From positions 310,001 to 374,000 of the forward strand of contig CAKQWF010000001.1 of NCBI GenBank assembly GCA_934277985.1: a stretch of 64,000 nt of DNA. The letters run 5' to 3'. Every line of letters starts with the position of its first letter. Position 1 is the stretch's first letter. Source of the stretch: an uncultured Oxalobacter sp. (lineage in GTDB: Bacteria; Pseudomonadota; Gammaproteobacteria; Burkholderiales; Burkholderiaceae_D). The notes under the pieces are model-generated. The model saw only the letters and a list, made by a program, of their open reading frames with translations. It was not told where the DNA came from and searched no databases. Positions 10,431 through 20,245 of the stretch are shown one piece after another. Made by a program: the position numbers and the translations under genes.

Positions 10431-10454
10431 TACAGACCCGTTTAACGGGTCTGT
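10421..10454 (-). terminator. Terminator of the H-NS gene
   Basis: A perfect 11-bp inverted repeat (10432-10442 and 10444-10454) has one central base. Read leftward it is followed by a T-rich run (the complement of AAAATAAAACAT, 10421-10431). It lies 86 bp after the H-NS stop. Confidence 0.75.
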
Positions 10455-10540
10455 CGTCATAAATGATTTGCCGTAAAACGACGGTTTGTCGTGTTTTCCG
10501 CCCATGTTCCGAAAACGGCGGAAGGAATGACGGCCATGGA

Positions 10541-10831
10541 TTACTTGATAAGGAATTTTTCCTTGTTTGACGGGTCGATCCAGCGTGGGGCTTTTCCGCG
10601 ACCGGACCAGGTTTCTCCGGTTTCCGGATTGCGGTATTTCGGTGCGAGCGGAGCGCGTACCGTGCCGCTTTTCTTCTTGCCGGCATAACCGAGATCGGCC
10701 AGGGTGATGCCGTATTCGGCCATGGTCATCTTGATTTGCGCAATGGCGTTGGAAATTTCGTTTTTGCGTAATTCTTCCGCTTCATGCTGAAGCTGTCTGA
10801 TCTGGTCCTGTAACTGTTTGTAGGTTGCCAT
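10541..10831 (-). CDS. H-NS family nucleoid-associated protein
   Basis: This small DNA-binding protein silences AT-rich DNA. The N-terminal half (residues 1-45) is a predicted coiled-coil oligomerisation segment (MATYKQLQDQIRQLQHEAEE). The C-terminal half has the H-NS DNA-binding signature YRNPETGETWSGRGKAPRW with the AT-hook-like GRGKAP core. The 96 residues are typical of betaproteobacterial H-NS/MvaT-like short forms. It is monocistronic, with its own terminator and an AT-rich upstream region that could allow autoregulation. Confidence 0.93.
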   Translation of the reverse strand: MATYKQLQDQIRQLQHEAEELRKNEISNAIAQIKMTMAEYGITLADLGYAGKKKSGTVRAPLAPKYRNPETGETWSGRGKAPRWIDPSNKEKFLIK

Positions 10832-10920
10832 GATTTTTTTTCCTGATCGAATGCCGGAATCTTGTGGCTTTGGGTCTTCCGGATGGTTTTAGAATAATGA
10901 AAACGATGTTTTATCGAAAC

Positions 10921-10948
10921 ACTGTATATTCTATATTTACCTTTGCAA
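10921..10948 (-). promoter_or_regulatory. Candidate promoter of the H-NS gene in AT-rich DNA
   Basis: On the minus strand TTGCAA (10943-10948) and TACAGT (10921-10926) are 16 bp apart, about 90 bp upstream of the start codon. The surrounding 130 bases (about 10890-11020) are clearly richer in A and T than the rest of the window, which fits H-NS binding to its own promoter. The assignment is by consensus only. Confidence 0.4.
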
Positions 10949-11091
10949 TAAATAAAGTGGATTTTTAAAAGATTATCGCAAGGTATGTTTTATTTGTTTC
11001 TATTTGTAACAAGGTTTTGACATCGGTGTGCCGAAATCGGGCATCCGGTAATCGGATAATGCGCGGATGGTGTTAATGTCTTGCGTTTTTT

Positions 11092-11556
11092 TCAGGCGGA
11101 AATGGCGGAACGGTGTTTTCCTGCAATCCATTGGTCCGGTGTAATAATGGCGAAATAGCCGTTTTTCCGGTTTTTCCCGGCCAGTTTCAATAATGCCTTG
11201 TCTTTTGTTATCAGGCAGGATGCATGGGCGTCATAAGCCAGTTCCATGAATTTCTGGTCATCCCTGTCGCGGCAGACAGGAAGGGTGCGATAATCGCGTT
11301 TTTCGGGATCGATTATCCGGATGTAGCGGTCGAATGCCTGTCTGGATCGTGTTTTTTCCGTGTCGTCCAGCGCCAGTTTCGGATAATCGAGAACGCGCAG
11401 CCATTCACAGCGGCAATCTTCCCGCGTGATGGCGATCAGGTTGTGTTCTTCGATGGCTTTTAACAGATCGGCAGAGAGTGCGTCGTGGAAAACGAAAAGA
11501 TCCAGACAAATATTGGTGTCCAGAACGGCCAGTTCGGATTTCATGTTGTCATTCAT
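11092..11556 (-). CDS. PIN-domain protein, putative toxin-type ribonuclease
   Basis: The protein is a PIN-fold nuclease candidate of the group annotated as toxin component, PIN family. The acidic metal-binding positions are visible: Asp in VLDTNICLDLF, Glu in REDCRCEWLR, Asp in RDRDDQKFMELA and Asp in LITKDKALLKL. I chose ATG at 11556 (MNDNMKSELAVLDTN), giving 154 residues; a longer start at 11592 would overlap yaaA. The start lies 17 bp from the start of divergent yaaA. No antitoxin gene is visible on either side, so it is either an orphan toxin or a PIN RNase with another role. Confidence 0.8.
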   Translation of the reverse strand: MNDNMKSELAVLDTNICLDLFVFHDALSADLLKAIEEHNLIAITREDCRCEWLRVLDYPKLALDDTEKTRSRQAFDRYIRIIDPEKRDYRTLPVCRDRDDQKFMELAYDAHASCLITKDKALLKLAGKNRKNGYFAIITPDQWIAGKHRSAISA

Positions 11557-11573
11557 CGGTACGGGAGAAAATG

Positions 11574-12353
11574 ATGCTTGCGATTTTATCACCCTCGAAA
11601 CGGCAGCGCTTTCCGGGGATTACGGTGGATGAGGCGTTGCGGGAAAAATTGTTCGGTTATCCGCAGTGGCTTGGCAAGGCGGAAAAGGTCGCTGCCGTAC
11701 TCAAGTCCTGGGCACCGCACGTAATGGCGCGTCATTTGCATGTTTCCGACACGCTGGCGGTACGCGAGGCGGCACTGTTCGATGACTGGGATGCCGATGC
11801 CCGTTATCCGCAGGTTGTCCCGGCTGTGCTGGCGTATGACGGGGATGCCTACCGGACGCTGGATGCCGTGACGATGTCGGTGGAGAACTGGTTGTATCTG
11901 AACCGGCATATGCGGATTTTGTCGGCATTGTACGGGGTGATGAAGCCGTTCGATTGTGTGGTGCCGTCGCGTGTCGGTTTCGATGCGACTGCCGTGCGTC
12001 CGGATGGGAGGGGATTGTATGATTACTGGCGCGATACGGTAACGCAATCGCTGAACCGGGCGATGGAAGAAACGGGCAACGATGTGCTGGTGAATCTGGC
12101 GTCGGCCGAGTTTTCGCGGGTGATCGACAGACGTGCGTTGGCGGGGAAGATGGTGACGCCGGTGTTTCAGGATATACGGCAGGGAAAGGCGCGTGTGGTG
12201 AGTCTGTATGCCAAGCAGGCAAGAGGACTGATGATGCGGTATGCCGCCGTACACGCAATCACCGATGCCGGAGAACTCAGACGGTTCGATGAAGGGGGGT
12301 ATCGTTTCGATGCGGCGGCATCGGATGATACTGTCTGGGTTTTCCGGCGCTAG
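11574..12353 (+). CDS. yaaA: Peroxide stress protein YaaA
   Basis: In E. coli, YaaA lowers free iron and limits DNA and protein damage during H2O2 stress. The start MLAILSPSK is the family N-terminus; ATG at 11574 is 6 bp behind a GGGAG ribosome site, while ATG at 11571 is too close. Family signatures HMRILSALYGVMKPFD, DYWRD, VNLASAEFS and YAKQARGLMMRY are all present. The 259 residues match the family. It is divergent from the PIN gene with a very short shared upstream region, so both may be expressed from overlapping promoters. Confidence 0.94.
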   Translation: MLAILSPSKRQRFPGITVDEALREKLFGYPQWLGKAEKVAAVLKSWAPHVMARHLHVSDTLAVREAALFDDWDADARYPQVVPAVLAYDGDAYRTLDAVTMSVENWLYLNRHMRILSALYGVMKPFDCVVPSRVGFDATAVRPDGRGLYDYWRDTVTQSLNRAMEETGNDVLVNLASAEFSRVIDRRALAGKMVTPVFQDIRQGKARVVSLYAKQARGLMMRYAAVHAITDAGELRRFDEGGYRFDAAASDDTVWVFRR

Positions 12354-12357
12354 TTAT

Positions 12358-12747
12358 TTATGACTGGTGTTGCCGGATTTCTGCGATCAGGGAGTCCGCG
12401 CCTTCGGTTTCGAGCCGGATGACCAGCTTGCGGTGATGGCGGACGGCCTGGTTCCAGCTTGCGAAGCGCCAGCGGGGTTCGAGTTCGTCGGGCAGGCCGA
12501 ATATTTTCGTTTCGAACAGTTGTTTTTCTCCGTTACCGAATGCGTGGTCGATGCCGGTGAAGATGGTCGAGACCAGCCATTGTCCGACCTGATTTTGTTC
12601 GATGATGCGGTTGGCCGCCGATTTCATGCCGGTGACGTATTCTTCCAGTGTGCAGGGGACCGGTTTTTTGCCGACCAGTTTGTAGAGATGGCCTGCCAGC
12701 AGATCGTCCGGATTGTCGGATGGCGTTTCGTTTCGGGTGTCGCTCAT
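12358..12747 (-). CDS. Conserved hypothetical protein
   Basis: I cannot give it a function. ATG at 12747 (MSDTRNETPSDN) follows a GAAAG ribosome site and gives 129 residues; the longer open frame upstream looks untranslated. The central part, LVSTIFTGIDHAFGNGEKQLFETKIFG followed by a segment around WNQAVRHH, resembles a pattern I recall from many phage and plasmid proteins (VSTV-x-L-G-x-DH-x-F ... LFETMVFG ... A-x-x-x-H), so it may be a domesticated protein of that kind. It has no signal peptide or membrane segment. It converges on yaaA with a 4-bp gap. Confidence 0.7.
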   Translation of the reverse strand: MSDTRNETPSDNPDDLLAGHLYKLVGKKPVPCTLEEYVTGMKSAANRIIEQNQVGQWLVSTIFTGIDHAFGNGEKQLFETKIFGLPDELEPRWRFASWNQAVRHHRKLVIRLETEGADSLIAEIRQHQS

Positions 12748-12890
12748 GGCTGTCTTTCGTGATGGGAAAAGTACGATTGTAACGGACAATGGGCCGCCGG
12801 CGTGCCGGTATGCTTGAAAGCGCGGGTGTCTTATAATGAGCCGGTCGGCCGGAGCGGGTTCCGGCCGGGTTAACCGACAGGAATTGCACG

Positions 12891-13349
12891 ATGTCTGTAT
12901 ATGAAAATCTGAAAGCGTTGAATATTACGCTGCCGGCGGTGGCCAAACCGGTGGCGGCTTATGTGATGTATGTCAAATCCGGCAATCTGGTTTATCTTTC
13001 CGGCCATATTGCCAAAAAGGATGGCAAACCGCTGGTGGCACAGTTCGGCCGCAATATCTCGGTCGAGGAAGGCAAACAAGCCGCACGCCGGACGGCGATC
13101 GATTTGCTGGCGACCTTGCAGGATGCCTGCGACGGGGATCTGAATCGCGTTCGCAGGATCGTCAAGATGGTTTCGCTGGTCAATTCCACGGACGATTTCA
13201 CCGAACATCATCTGGTGACGAACGGCGCGTCGGAATTGTTCGTCGAAGTGTTCGGCGATGCAGGACGTCATGCCCGTTCCGCTTTCGGTGTGGCGCAGAT
13301 TCCGACAGGTGCCTGTCTGGAAATCGAACTGATCGCCGAAATCGCCTGA
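12891..13349 (+). CDS. RidA family (YjgF/YER057c/UK114) protein
   Basis: RidA-like proteins hydrolyse reactive enamine/imine intermediates. This 152-residue member belongs to the longer branch: it opens MSVYENLKALNITLPAVAKP and carries GNLVYLSGHIAKKDGKP, a central DLNRVRRIVKMVSLVNS and the C-terminal IPTGACLEIELIAEIA. The arginine that binds the substrate carboxylate in classical RidA is shifted in this subgroup, so the exact reaction is uncertain. It is monocistronic between convergent and divergent neighbours and ends in a perfect hairpin. Confidence 0.9.
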   Translation: MSVYENLKALNITLPAVAKPVAAYVMYVKSGNLVYLSGHIAKKDGKPLVAQFGRNISVEEGKQAARRTAIDLLATLQDACDGDLNRVRRIVKMVSLVNSTDDFTEHHLVTNGASELFVEVFGDAGRHARSAFGVAQIPTGACLEIELIAEIA

Positions 13350-13353
13350 TACC

Positions 13354-13382
13354 GCCTTGCATGCGCTTGCGGCATGCAAGGC
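13354..13382 (+). terminator. Hairpin between the RidA gene and parC
   Basis: An 11-bp perfect stem (13354-13364 with 13372-13382) and 7-nt loop start 4 bases after the RidA stop. A short TTTT occurs only at 13392-13395, so termination may be weak. It lies between convergent genes and could serve both. Confidence 0.55.
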
Positions 13383-13417
13383 AAGCGCATGGTTTTCACG
13401 CGCGTTCCTGCCAGAAC

Positions 13418-15736
13418 CTATGGGAGCGTTTCGAGTGCGACTGGCGTGAAGCGCGATTCGACAGCTTTGCCTTTGCGTGCGCGTTTGCCGGTATGGGCTG
13501 CGAGGGCGTTGCCGGTGATGCGGACTTCGTAGCGTTTTTCGTTTTTGGCCTGACAGACGACGAGACAGCCGGTTTCGCCGACTGCAATGGCTGCCTTGAG
13601 TTTTTCGCCGGTATCGAGTCCCATCAGGATGACGCCGCGCCCGCCGGATGAGAGGGTGCGCAGTTCGCCGGTTTCAAACAGCAACAGCCTGCCTTTTTCG
13701 GAAAGGGCGGCGATCCATTTGTCGTCCGTTGATACGGCGACCGGTGGCAGCAGCGTTTCTCCGTTTTCCAGATTGACGAACGATTTGCCGTTGCGTACCC
13801 GGCTGGCCATGTCGGAGACGCGGGCGAAAAAGCCGCAACCGGAATCGATGGCGATCAGGACGGTGGTTTCAGGCGATCCGATGAAATACCGGATGATGGT
13901 TTCGTCCGTGCCGGTTTCGGCAAAGGTGGTTAGCGGCATGCCGTCGCCACGGCCGCCGGGCAGCTGGTGAACGGGGACGGTATAGACGCGCCCCGTCGAT
14001 GAAAAAGCCAGAAGCAGGTCGGTGCTGCGGCATTCGCGCGAAAGCAGCATGCCGTCGCCGGACTTGAAAGACAGTCCCGAGAGGTTCAGTCCGTGTCCTG
14101 TACGCTGGCGTAGCCAGCCGTTTTGCGAGATGACGACCGTTACCGGTTCGTCGGCGATTTTCTGTTCCGCCGTCGCTTTTTGCGCTTCCTCGATCAGGGT
14201 GCGCCGCTTGTCGCCGTATTTTTTGCGGTCGCTTTCGATTTCACGGATGACGAGCCGTTTCATCGAAGCCGGGTGTGCCAGAAGGTCTTGCAGGGTGTCT
14301 TTTTCCTTGCGCAGTTCGGCCAGTTCCTGTTCGATACGGATTTTTTCCATCCTGGCGAGTTGGCGCAACCGGATTTCCAGAATGTCGTCTGCCTGCCTTT
14401 CGGAAAGGTGGAAGGTGGCGATCAGTGCGGTTTTCGGATCGTCGGATTCGCGGATGATCCGGATGACTTCGTCGATATTGAGCAGAACGGTTTCGCGTCC
14501 TTCCAGTATATGGATCCGTTCATCGACACGACCGAGTCGCCAACCGGTGCGGTGGCGGACGGTCACGAACCGGAATTCGATCCATTCCCTGAGGATGCCG
14601 GCAAGGTTTTTCTGTCCCGGTCGCCCGTCGATGCCAATCATGACCAGATTGACGGGGGCGTTGCCTTCCAGTGATGTATGCGCAAGCAGGGTTTGCATGA
14701 ACTCGTCGGGGGCGATACGCCGGGTTTTCGGTTCGAACACGATGCGTACTGGCGCTTCGCGGCTGGATTCATCGCGGACGGTATCCAGTATGCCCAGTAT
14801 GTGCTGGCGCATGGCGGTCTGTTCGGACGAAAGGGCTTTTTTGCCGCTTTTGACTTTCGGATTGGTGAGTTCCTCGATTTCTTCCAGCACTTTTTGCGCG
14901 GATGTGCCGGGCGGCAGTTCGGTGACGACGGCTTGCCATTGTCCACGCGCCAGTTCCTCGATTTTCCAGCGTGCGCGCACTTTCAGGCTGCCGCGTCCGC
15001 CGGCATAGATGTCGGCGATGGCCGATGCCGGCGTGATGATCTGGCCGCCGCCCGGAAAGTCGGGGCCGGGGATGATCGTCATCAGTTCGTCATGTGTGAT
15101 GTCCGGATTGCGGATCATGGCGATGGCGGCACGTGCCACTTCGTCGAGATTGTGCGACGGGATTTCGGTCGCCAGACCGACGGCGATGCCGGATGCACCG
15201 TTGAGCAGGGTGAACGGCAGGCGTGCCGGGAGCAGGCGCGGTTCCTTGGCGGAACCGTCGTAGTTGTCCTGGAATTCGACGGTACCCTGGCCGATTTCAT
15301 CGAGCAAAAGGGCGGCGATCGGAGTCAGACGGGCTTCGGTGTAACGCATGGCAGCCGCACCGTCTCCGTCACGTGATCCGAAGTTGCCATGGCCGTCGAT
15401 CAGGGGATAGCGCATGGAAAAGTCTTGCGCCATCCTCACCAGTGCATCATAGACCGACTGGTCGCCGTGCGGGTGCAGTTTGCCCAGTACATCGCCGACG
15501 ACGGCAGCCGACTTGCGCGGTTTGGCGTCGGAGGCCAGTTTCAGTTCGTTCATGGCATAGAGGATACGGCGCTGGACGGGTTTCTGACCGTCGCAAACGT
15601 CCGGCAGGGCACGTCCCTTGACGACGGAAATGGCGTAATCGAGATAAGCCCTTTCGGCGAAACTGGCGAGCATCAGGGTTTCGTGCGGGACTTCGTCGGC
15701 CGGTGGGTCATCGAACAATGTGGGTTGAAAGCTCAT
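13418..15736 (-). CDS. parC: DNA topoisomerase IV subunit A
   Basis: ParC cuts and rejoins DNA and, with ParE, decatenates daughter chromosomes. The catalytic tyrosine is Tyr132 in [11 protein letters not shown], and the breakage-reunion domain is followed by a C-terminal beta-pinwheel domain. At 772 residues it has the ParC rather than the GyrA length, and the adjacent parE supports the name. The quinolone-determining helix reads [17 protein letters not shown]: the position that is Ser80 in E. coli ParC is Gln93 here, and that of Glu84 is Asp97. It starts 27 bp after the parE stop. Confidence 0.95.
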   Translation of the reverse strand: MSFQPTLFDDPPADEVPHETLMLASFAERAYLDYAISVVKGRALPDVCDGQKPVQRRILYAMNELKLASDAKPRKSAAVVGDVLGKLHPHGDQSVYDALVRMAQDFSMRYPLIDGHGNFGSRDGDGAAAMRYTEARLTPIAALLLDEIGQGTVEFQDNYDGSAKEPRLLPARLPFTLLNGASGIAVGLATEIPSHNLDEVARAAIAMIRNPDITHDELMTIIPGPDFPGGGQIITPASAIADIYAGGRGSLKVRARWKIEELARGQWQAVVTELPPGTSAQKVLEEIEELTNPKVKSGKKALSSEQTAMRQHILGILDTVRDESSREAPVRIVFEPKTRRIAPDEFMQTLLAHTSLEGNAPVNLVMIGIDGRPGQKNLAGILREWIEFRFVTVRHRTGWRLGRVDERIHILEGRETVLLNIDEVIRIIRESDDPKTALIATFHLSERQADDILEIRLRQLARMEKIRIEQELAELRKEKDTLQDLLAHPASMKRLVIREIESDRKKYGDKRRTLIEEAQKATAEQKIADEPVTVVISQNGWLRQRTGHGLNLSGLSFKSGDGMLLSRECRSTDLLLAFSSTGRVYTVPVHQLPGGRGDGMPLTTFAETGTDETIIRYFIGSPETTVLIAIDSGCGFFARVSDMASRVRNGKSFVNLENGETLLPPVAVSTDDKWIAALSEKGRLLLFETGELRTLSSGGRGVILMGLDTGEKLKAAIAVGETGCLVVCQAKNEKRYEVRITGNALAAHTGKRARKGKAVESRFTPVALETLP

Positions 15737-15763
15737 GATGCAATGTCCATTAAGAAGATGCAG

Positions 15764-17905
<2,142 letters not shown>

Positions 17906-17943
17906 TTACCTGTTGATATTATTGGTATTCCTGCCCGCTTACA

Positions 17944-17972
17944 TTGCGGATTGCGCTTTTCGCGTATATAAT
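17944..17972 (+). promoter_or_regulatory. Strong sigma-70 promoter of the rimP-nusA-infB operon
   Basis: TTGCGG (17944-17949) and a perfect TATAAT (17967-17972) are 17 bp apart. Transcription would start near 17980, leaving an untranslated leader of about 170 nt that contains an intrinsic terminator before rimP. The 200 bases between parE and this promoter (17741-17943) hold no gene; they should include the divergent parE promoter. Confidence 0.75.
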
Positions 17973-18031
17973 AAGGAGCTTGTTACGGTTTCGTCCATTT
18001 TTTTGGATGGCACAGGGGTTGAAATCAGGAT

Positions 18032-18055
18032 ATGGGCTTGCGCCCATTTTTTTTT
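18032..18055 (+). terminator. Terminator/attenuator in the rimP leader
   Basis: ATGGGC (18032-18037) pairs with GCCCAT (18042-18047) across a TTGC loop and runs straight into nine T residues (18047-18055). It lies inside the leader between a strong promoter and rimP, so part of the transcripts should stop here. NusA itself acts at such hairpins, so feedback on operon expression is plausible; that is inference. Confidence 0.75.
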
Positions 18056-18147
18056 CATTGCGCACCCCGGTTGCCAGGGCGGACCGCGTGCCTCTCGTCG
18101 CAAACGGATGAGAGGTGAAACGGAAATTGAACGGGAGCAAGGTTTTG

Positions 18148-18633
18148 TTGCAGGAACTGGTTGAAAAGACAGTCAATGGCTGCGGGTACGATCTGGTCGA
18201 TCTGGAAAGGGCGCCAGGCGGCATTTTGCGCGTATATATCGATTTCTTGCCGGAAGATGCCGAAGACAAAAGCATTACGGTGAACGATTGTGAAACGGTC
18301 AGCCATCAGCTTTCCCGTGTGCTGATGGTCGAGGATGTCGATTATGACCGGCTGGAAGTGTCGTCTCCCGGGCTTGATCGTCTGCTGAAAAAGCTGCAGG
18401 ACTTTGTCCGTTTCGCGGGGATGGAGGCGCATGTGAAACTGCGCAGACCGGTAACCGGTATGGGAAACCGGAAAACGTTTCAGGGAATTCTGTTGCCGCC
18501 CGAAGGGGATGAGCTCTCGCTGGAATTCGAGGGAAACGACAAGGAAAACAATTCGGTTTTACATTTTACGATCGCTGATATAGACAAGGCACGTTTGGTG
18601 CCGCAGGTGAATTTTAGGAGTCGCAAGGCATGA
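18148..18633 (+). CDS. rimP: Ribosome maturation factor RimP
   Basis: RimP assists 30S subunit maturation. The body [24 protein letters not shown] and [15 protein letters not shown] is diagnostic. Homologues begin close to a residue aligned with the TTG at 18148 ([11 protein letters not shown]), which has AAGG 5 bases upstream and gives 161 residues; a GTG at 18115 is in frame but adds a poorly conserved basic stretch. Either start is non-ATG, which would keep translation modest. The last four bases overlap nusA (ATGA), indicating coupling. Confidence 0.93.
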   Translation: MQELVEKTVNGCGYDLVDLERAPGGILRVYIDFLPEDAEDKSITVNDCETVSHQLSRVLMVEDVDYDRLEVSSPGLDRLLKKLQDFVRFAGMEAHVKLRRPVTGMGNRKTFQGILLPPEGDELSLEFEGNDKENNSVLHFTIADIDKARLVPQVNFRSRKA

Positions 18634-20189
18634 GTCTCGAAATTCTGCAATTGGTTGACGCGCTGGCGCGCGAAAAAAACGTGGACAAGGAAATCGTTCT
18701 GGGTGCGCTCGAACATGCGTTGGCACTGGCCACGAAGAAACGTTATCCGGGTGATGTTGATATCCGAGTCGCAATCGACCGGCAGACCGGTGAGGTGGAA
18801 ACTTTCCGCCGGTGGCATGTCGTGCCCGATGAGGCCGGACTCCAGCAGCCCGATCAGGAAATGCTGTATTTCGAGGCGAAGGAACAGTTCCCCGATATCG
18901 AAGTCGGCGACTACATTGAGGATCATGTCGAATCGGTCGATCTCGGTCGCCGTTTCGCGCAGGATACCAAGCAGATCGTCTTGCAGCGTATCCGCGATGC
19001 TGAACGTGAGCAGATTCTCCAGGACTTCCTCGATCGCGGGGATGCGCTGGTAACCGGTACGATCAAGCGCATGGAACGGGGCGATGCCATCGTCGAGTCC
19101 GGCAAGGTCGAGGCACGCTTGCCGCGCGACCAGATGATCCCGAAGGAAAATCTGCGTGTGGGCGACCGTGTCCGTGCCTATATCCTGCGTGTGGAACGGG
19201 GCCCGCGTGGTCCGCAGGTCATTTTGTCGCGTACCGCGCCGGAATTTATCGTCAAGCTTTTCGAACTCGAAGTGCCCGAAATCGAACAGGGACTTCTGGA
19301 AATCAAGTCGGCTGCCCGTGATCCGGGTGTCCGCGCCAAGATCGCGGTGCATACCCATGACAAGCGGATTGATCCGATCGGTACCTGCGTGGGCATGCGC
19401 GGTTCGCGTGTACAGGCAGTGACCGGCGAACTGGGCGGCGAACGGGTCGATATCGTCTTGTGGTCGGAAGACCCGGCACAGTTCGTGATCGGCGCGCTGG
19501 CGCCGGCCAATGTCACGTCGATCGTGGTCGATGAAGACAAGCATGCGATGGATGTGATCGTCGACGAGGAAAATCTGGCGATCGCCATCGGTCGCAGCGG
19601 GCAGAACGTCCGTCTGGCGACGGAATTGACCGGCTGGAAGATCAATATCATGACGGCGGAAGAATCGGCCGACAAGACGGCGATGGAAAAGGCCGAATTG
19701 CAAAAACTGTTCATGGAAAGGCTCGATCTGGATCAGGAAGTCGCCGACGTGCTGATCGACGAAGGCTTTACGTCTCTGGAAGAAATCGCTTATGTGCCGA
19801 TCAGCGAAATGCTGGAAATCGAGGCTTTCGACGAGGAAACGGTCAACGAAATCCGTCAGAGAGCGCGCGATGCACTGATTACCGAAGCGATCGTGTCGGA
19901 AGAAGGCATGTCCGGTATGGAAGAAGCGCTGTCCGGACTGGAAGGCATGAGCCGCAGTGTGGCGGGCAAACTGGGCCTGGCCGGGGTCAAGACGCTGGAA
20001 CGTTTTGCCGGGCTGGCTTATGACGAATTCGGCGCGATTCTGGCATTGCCGACCGAACGGGCACGCCAGTTGCTGGAAAATGAATTTGCCGATGTGACGG
20101 ATGAGGAAATGAAACTGATCGATGCCAAGTATGACGACGAAGCGAAGGAATTGCAGGCACGTGCCTGGAAACTGATGGAATCCCGATAG
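18630..20189 (+). CDS. nusA: Transcription termination/antitermination factor NusA
   Basis: NusA binds RNA polymerase and RNA and modulates pausing, termination and antitermination. The order is an N-terminal polymerase-binding domain (1-130), an S1 domain (about 135-200, [19 protein letters not shown]), two KH domains (about 230-345, including [12 protein letters not shown] and [13 protein letters not shown]) and two acidic C-terminal HhH repeats (about 365-510). The 519 residues are normal for proteobacteria with the AR repeats. It overlaps rimP by 4 bp. Confidence 0.97.
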   Translation: MSLEILQLVDALAREKNVDKEIVLGALEHALALATKKRYPGDVDIRVAIDRQTGEVETFRRWHVVPDEAGLQQPDQEMLYFEAKEQFPDIEVGDYIEDHVESVDLGRRFAQDTKQIVLQRIRDAEREQILQDFLDRGDALVTGTIKRMERGDAIVESGKVEARLPRDQMIPKENLRVGDRVRAYILRVERGPRGPQVILSRTAPEFIVKLFELEVPEIEQGLLEIKSAARDPGVRAKIAVHTHDKRIDPIGTCVGMRGSRVQAVTGELGGERVDIVLWSEDPAQFVIGALAPANVTSIVVDEDKHAMDVIVDEENLAIAIGRSGQNVRLATELTGWKINIMTAEESADKTAMEKAELQKLFMERLDLDQEVADVLIDEGFTSLEEIAYVPISEMLEIEAFDEETVNEIRQRARDALITEAIVSEEGMSGMEEALSGLEGMSRSVAGKLGLAGVKTLERFAGLAYDEFGAILALPTERARQLLENEFADVTDEEMKLIDAKYDDEAKELQARAWKLMESR

Positions 20190-20245
20190 GATTTTCACGC
20201 TCCCGTTACCGGATTTGCCGCATCTATTAGAAGAAAGAGGAAGGA

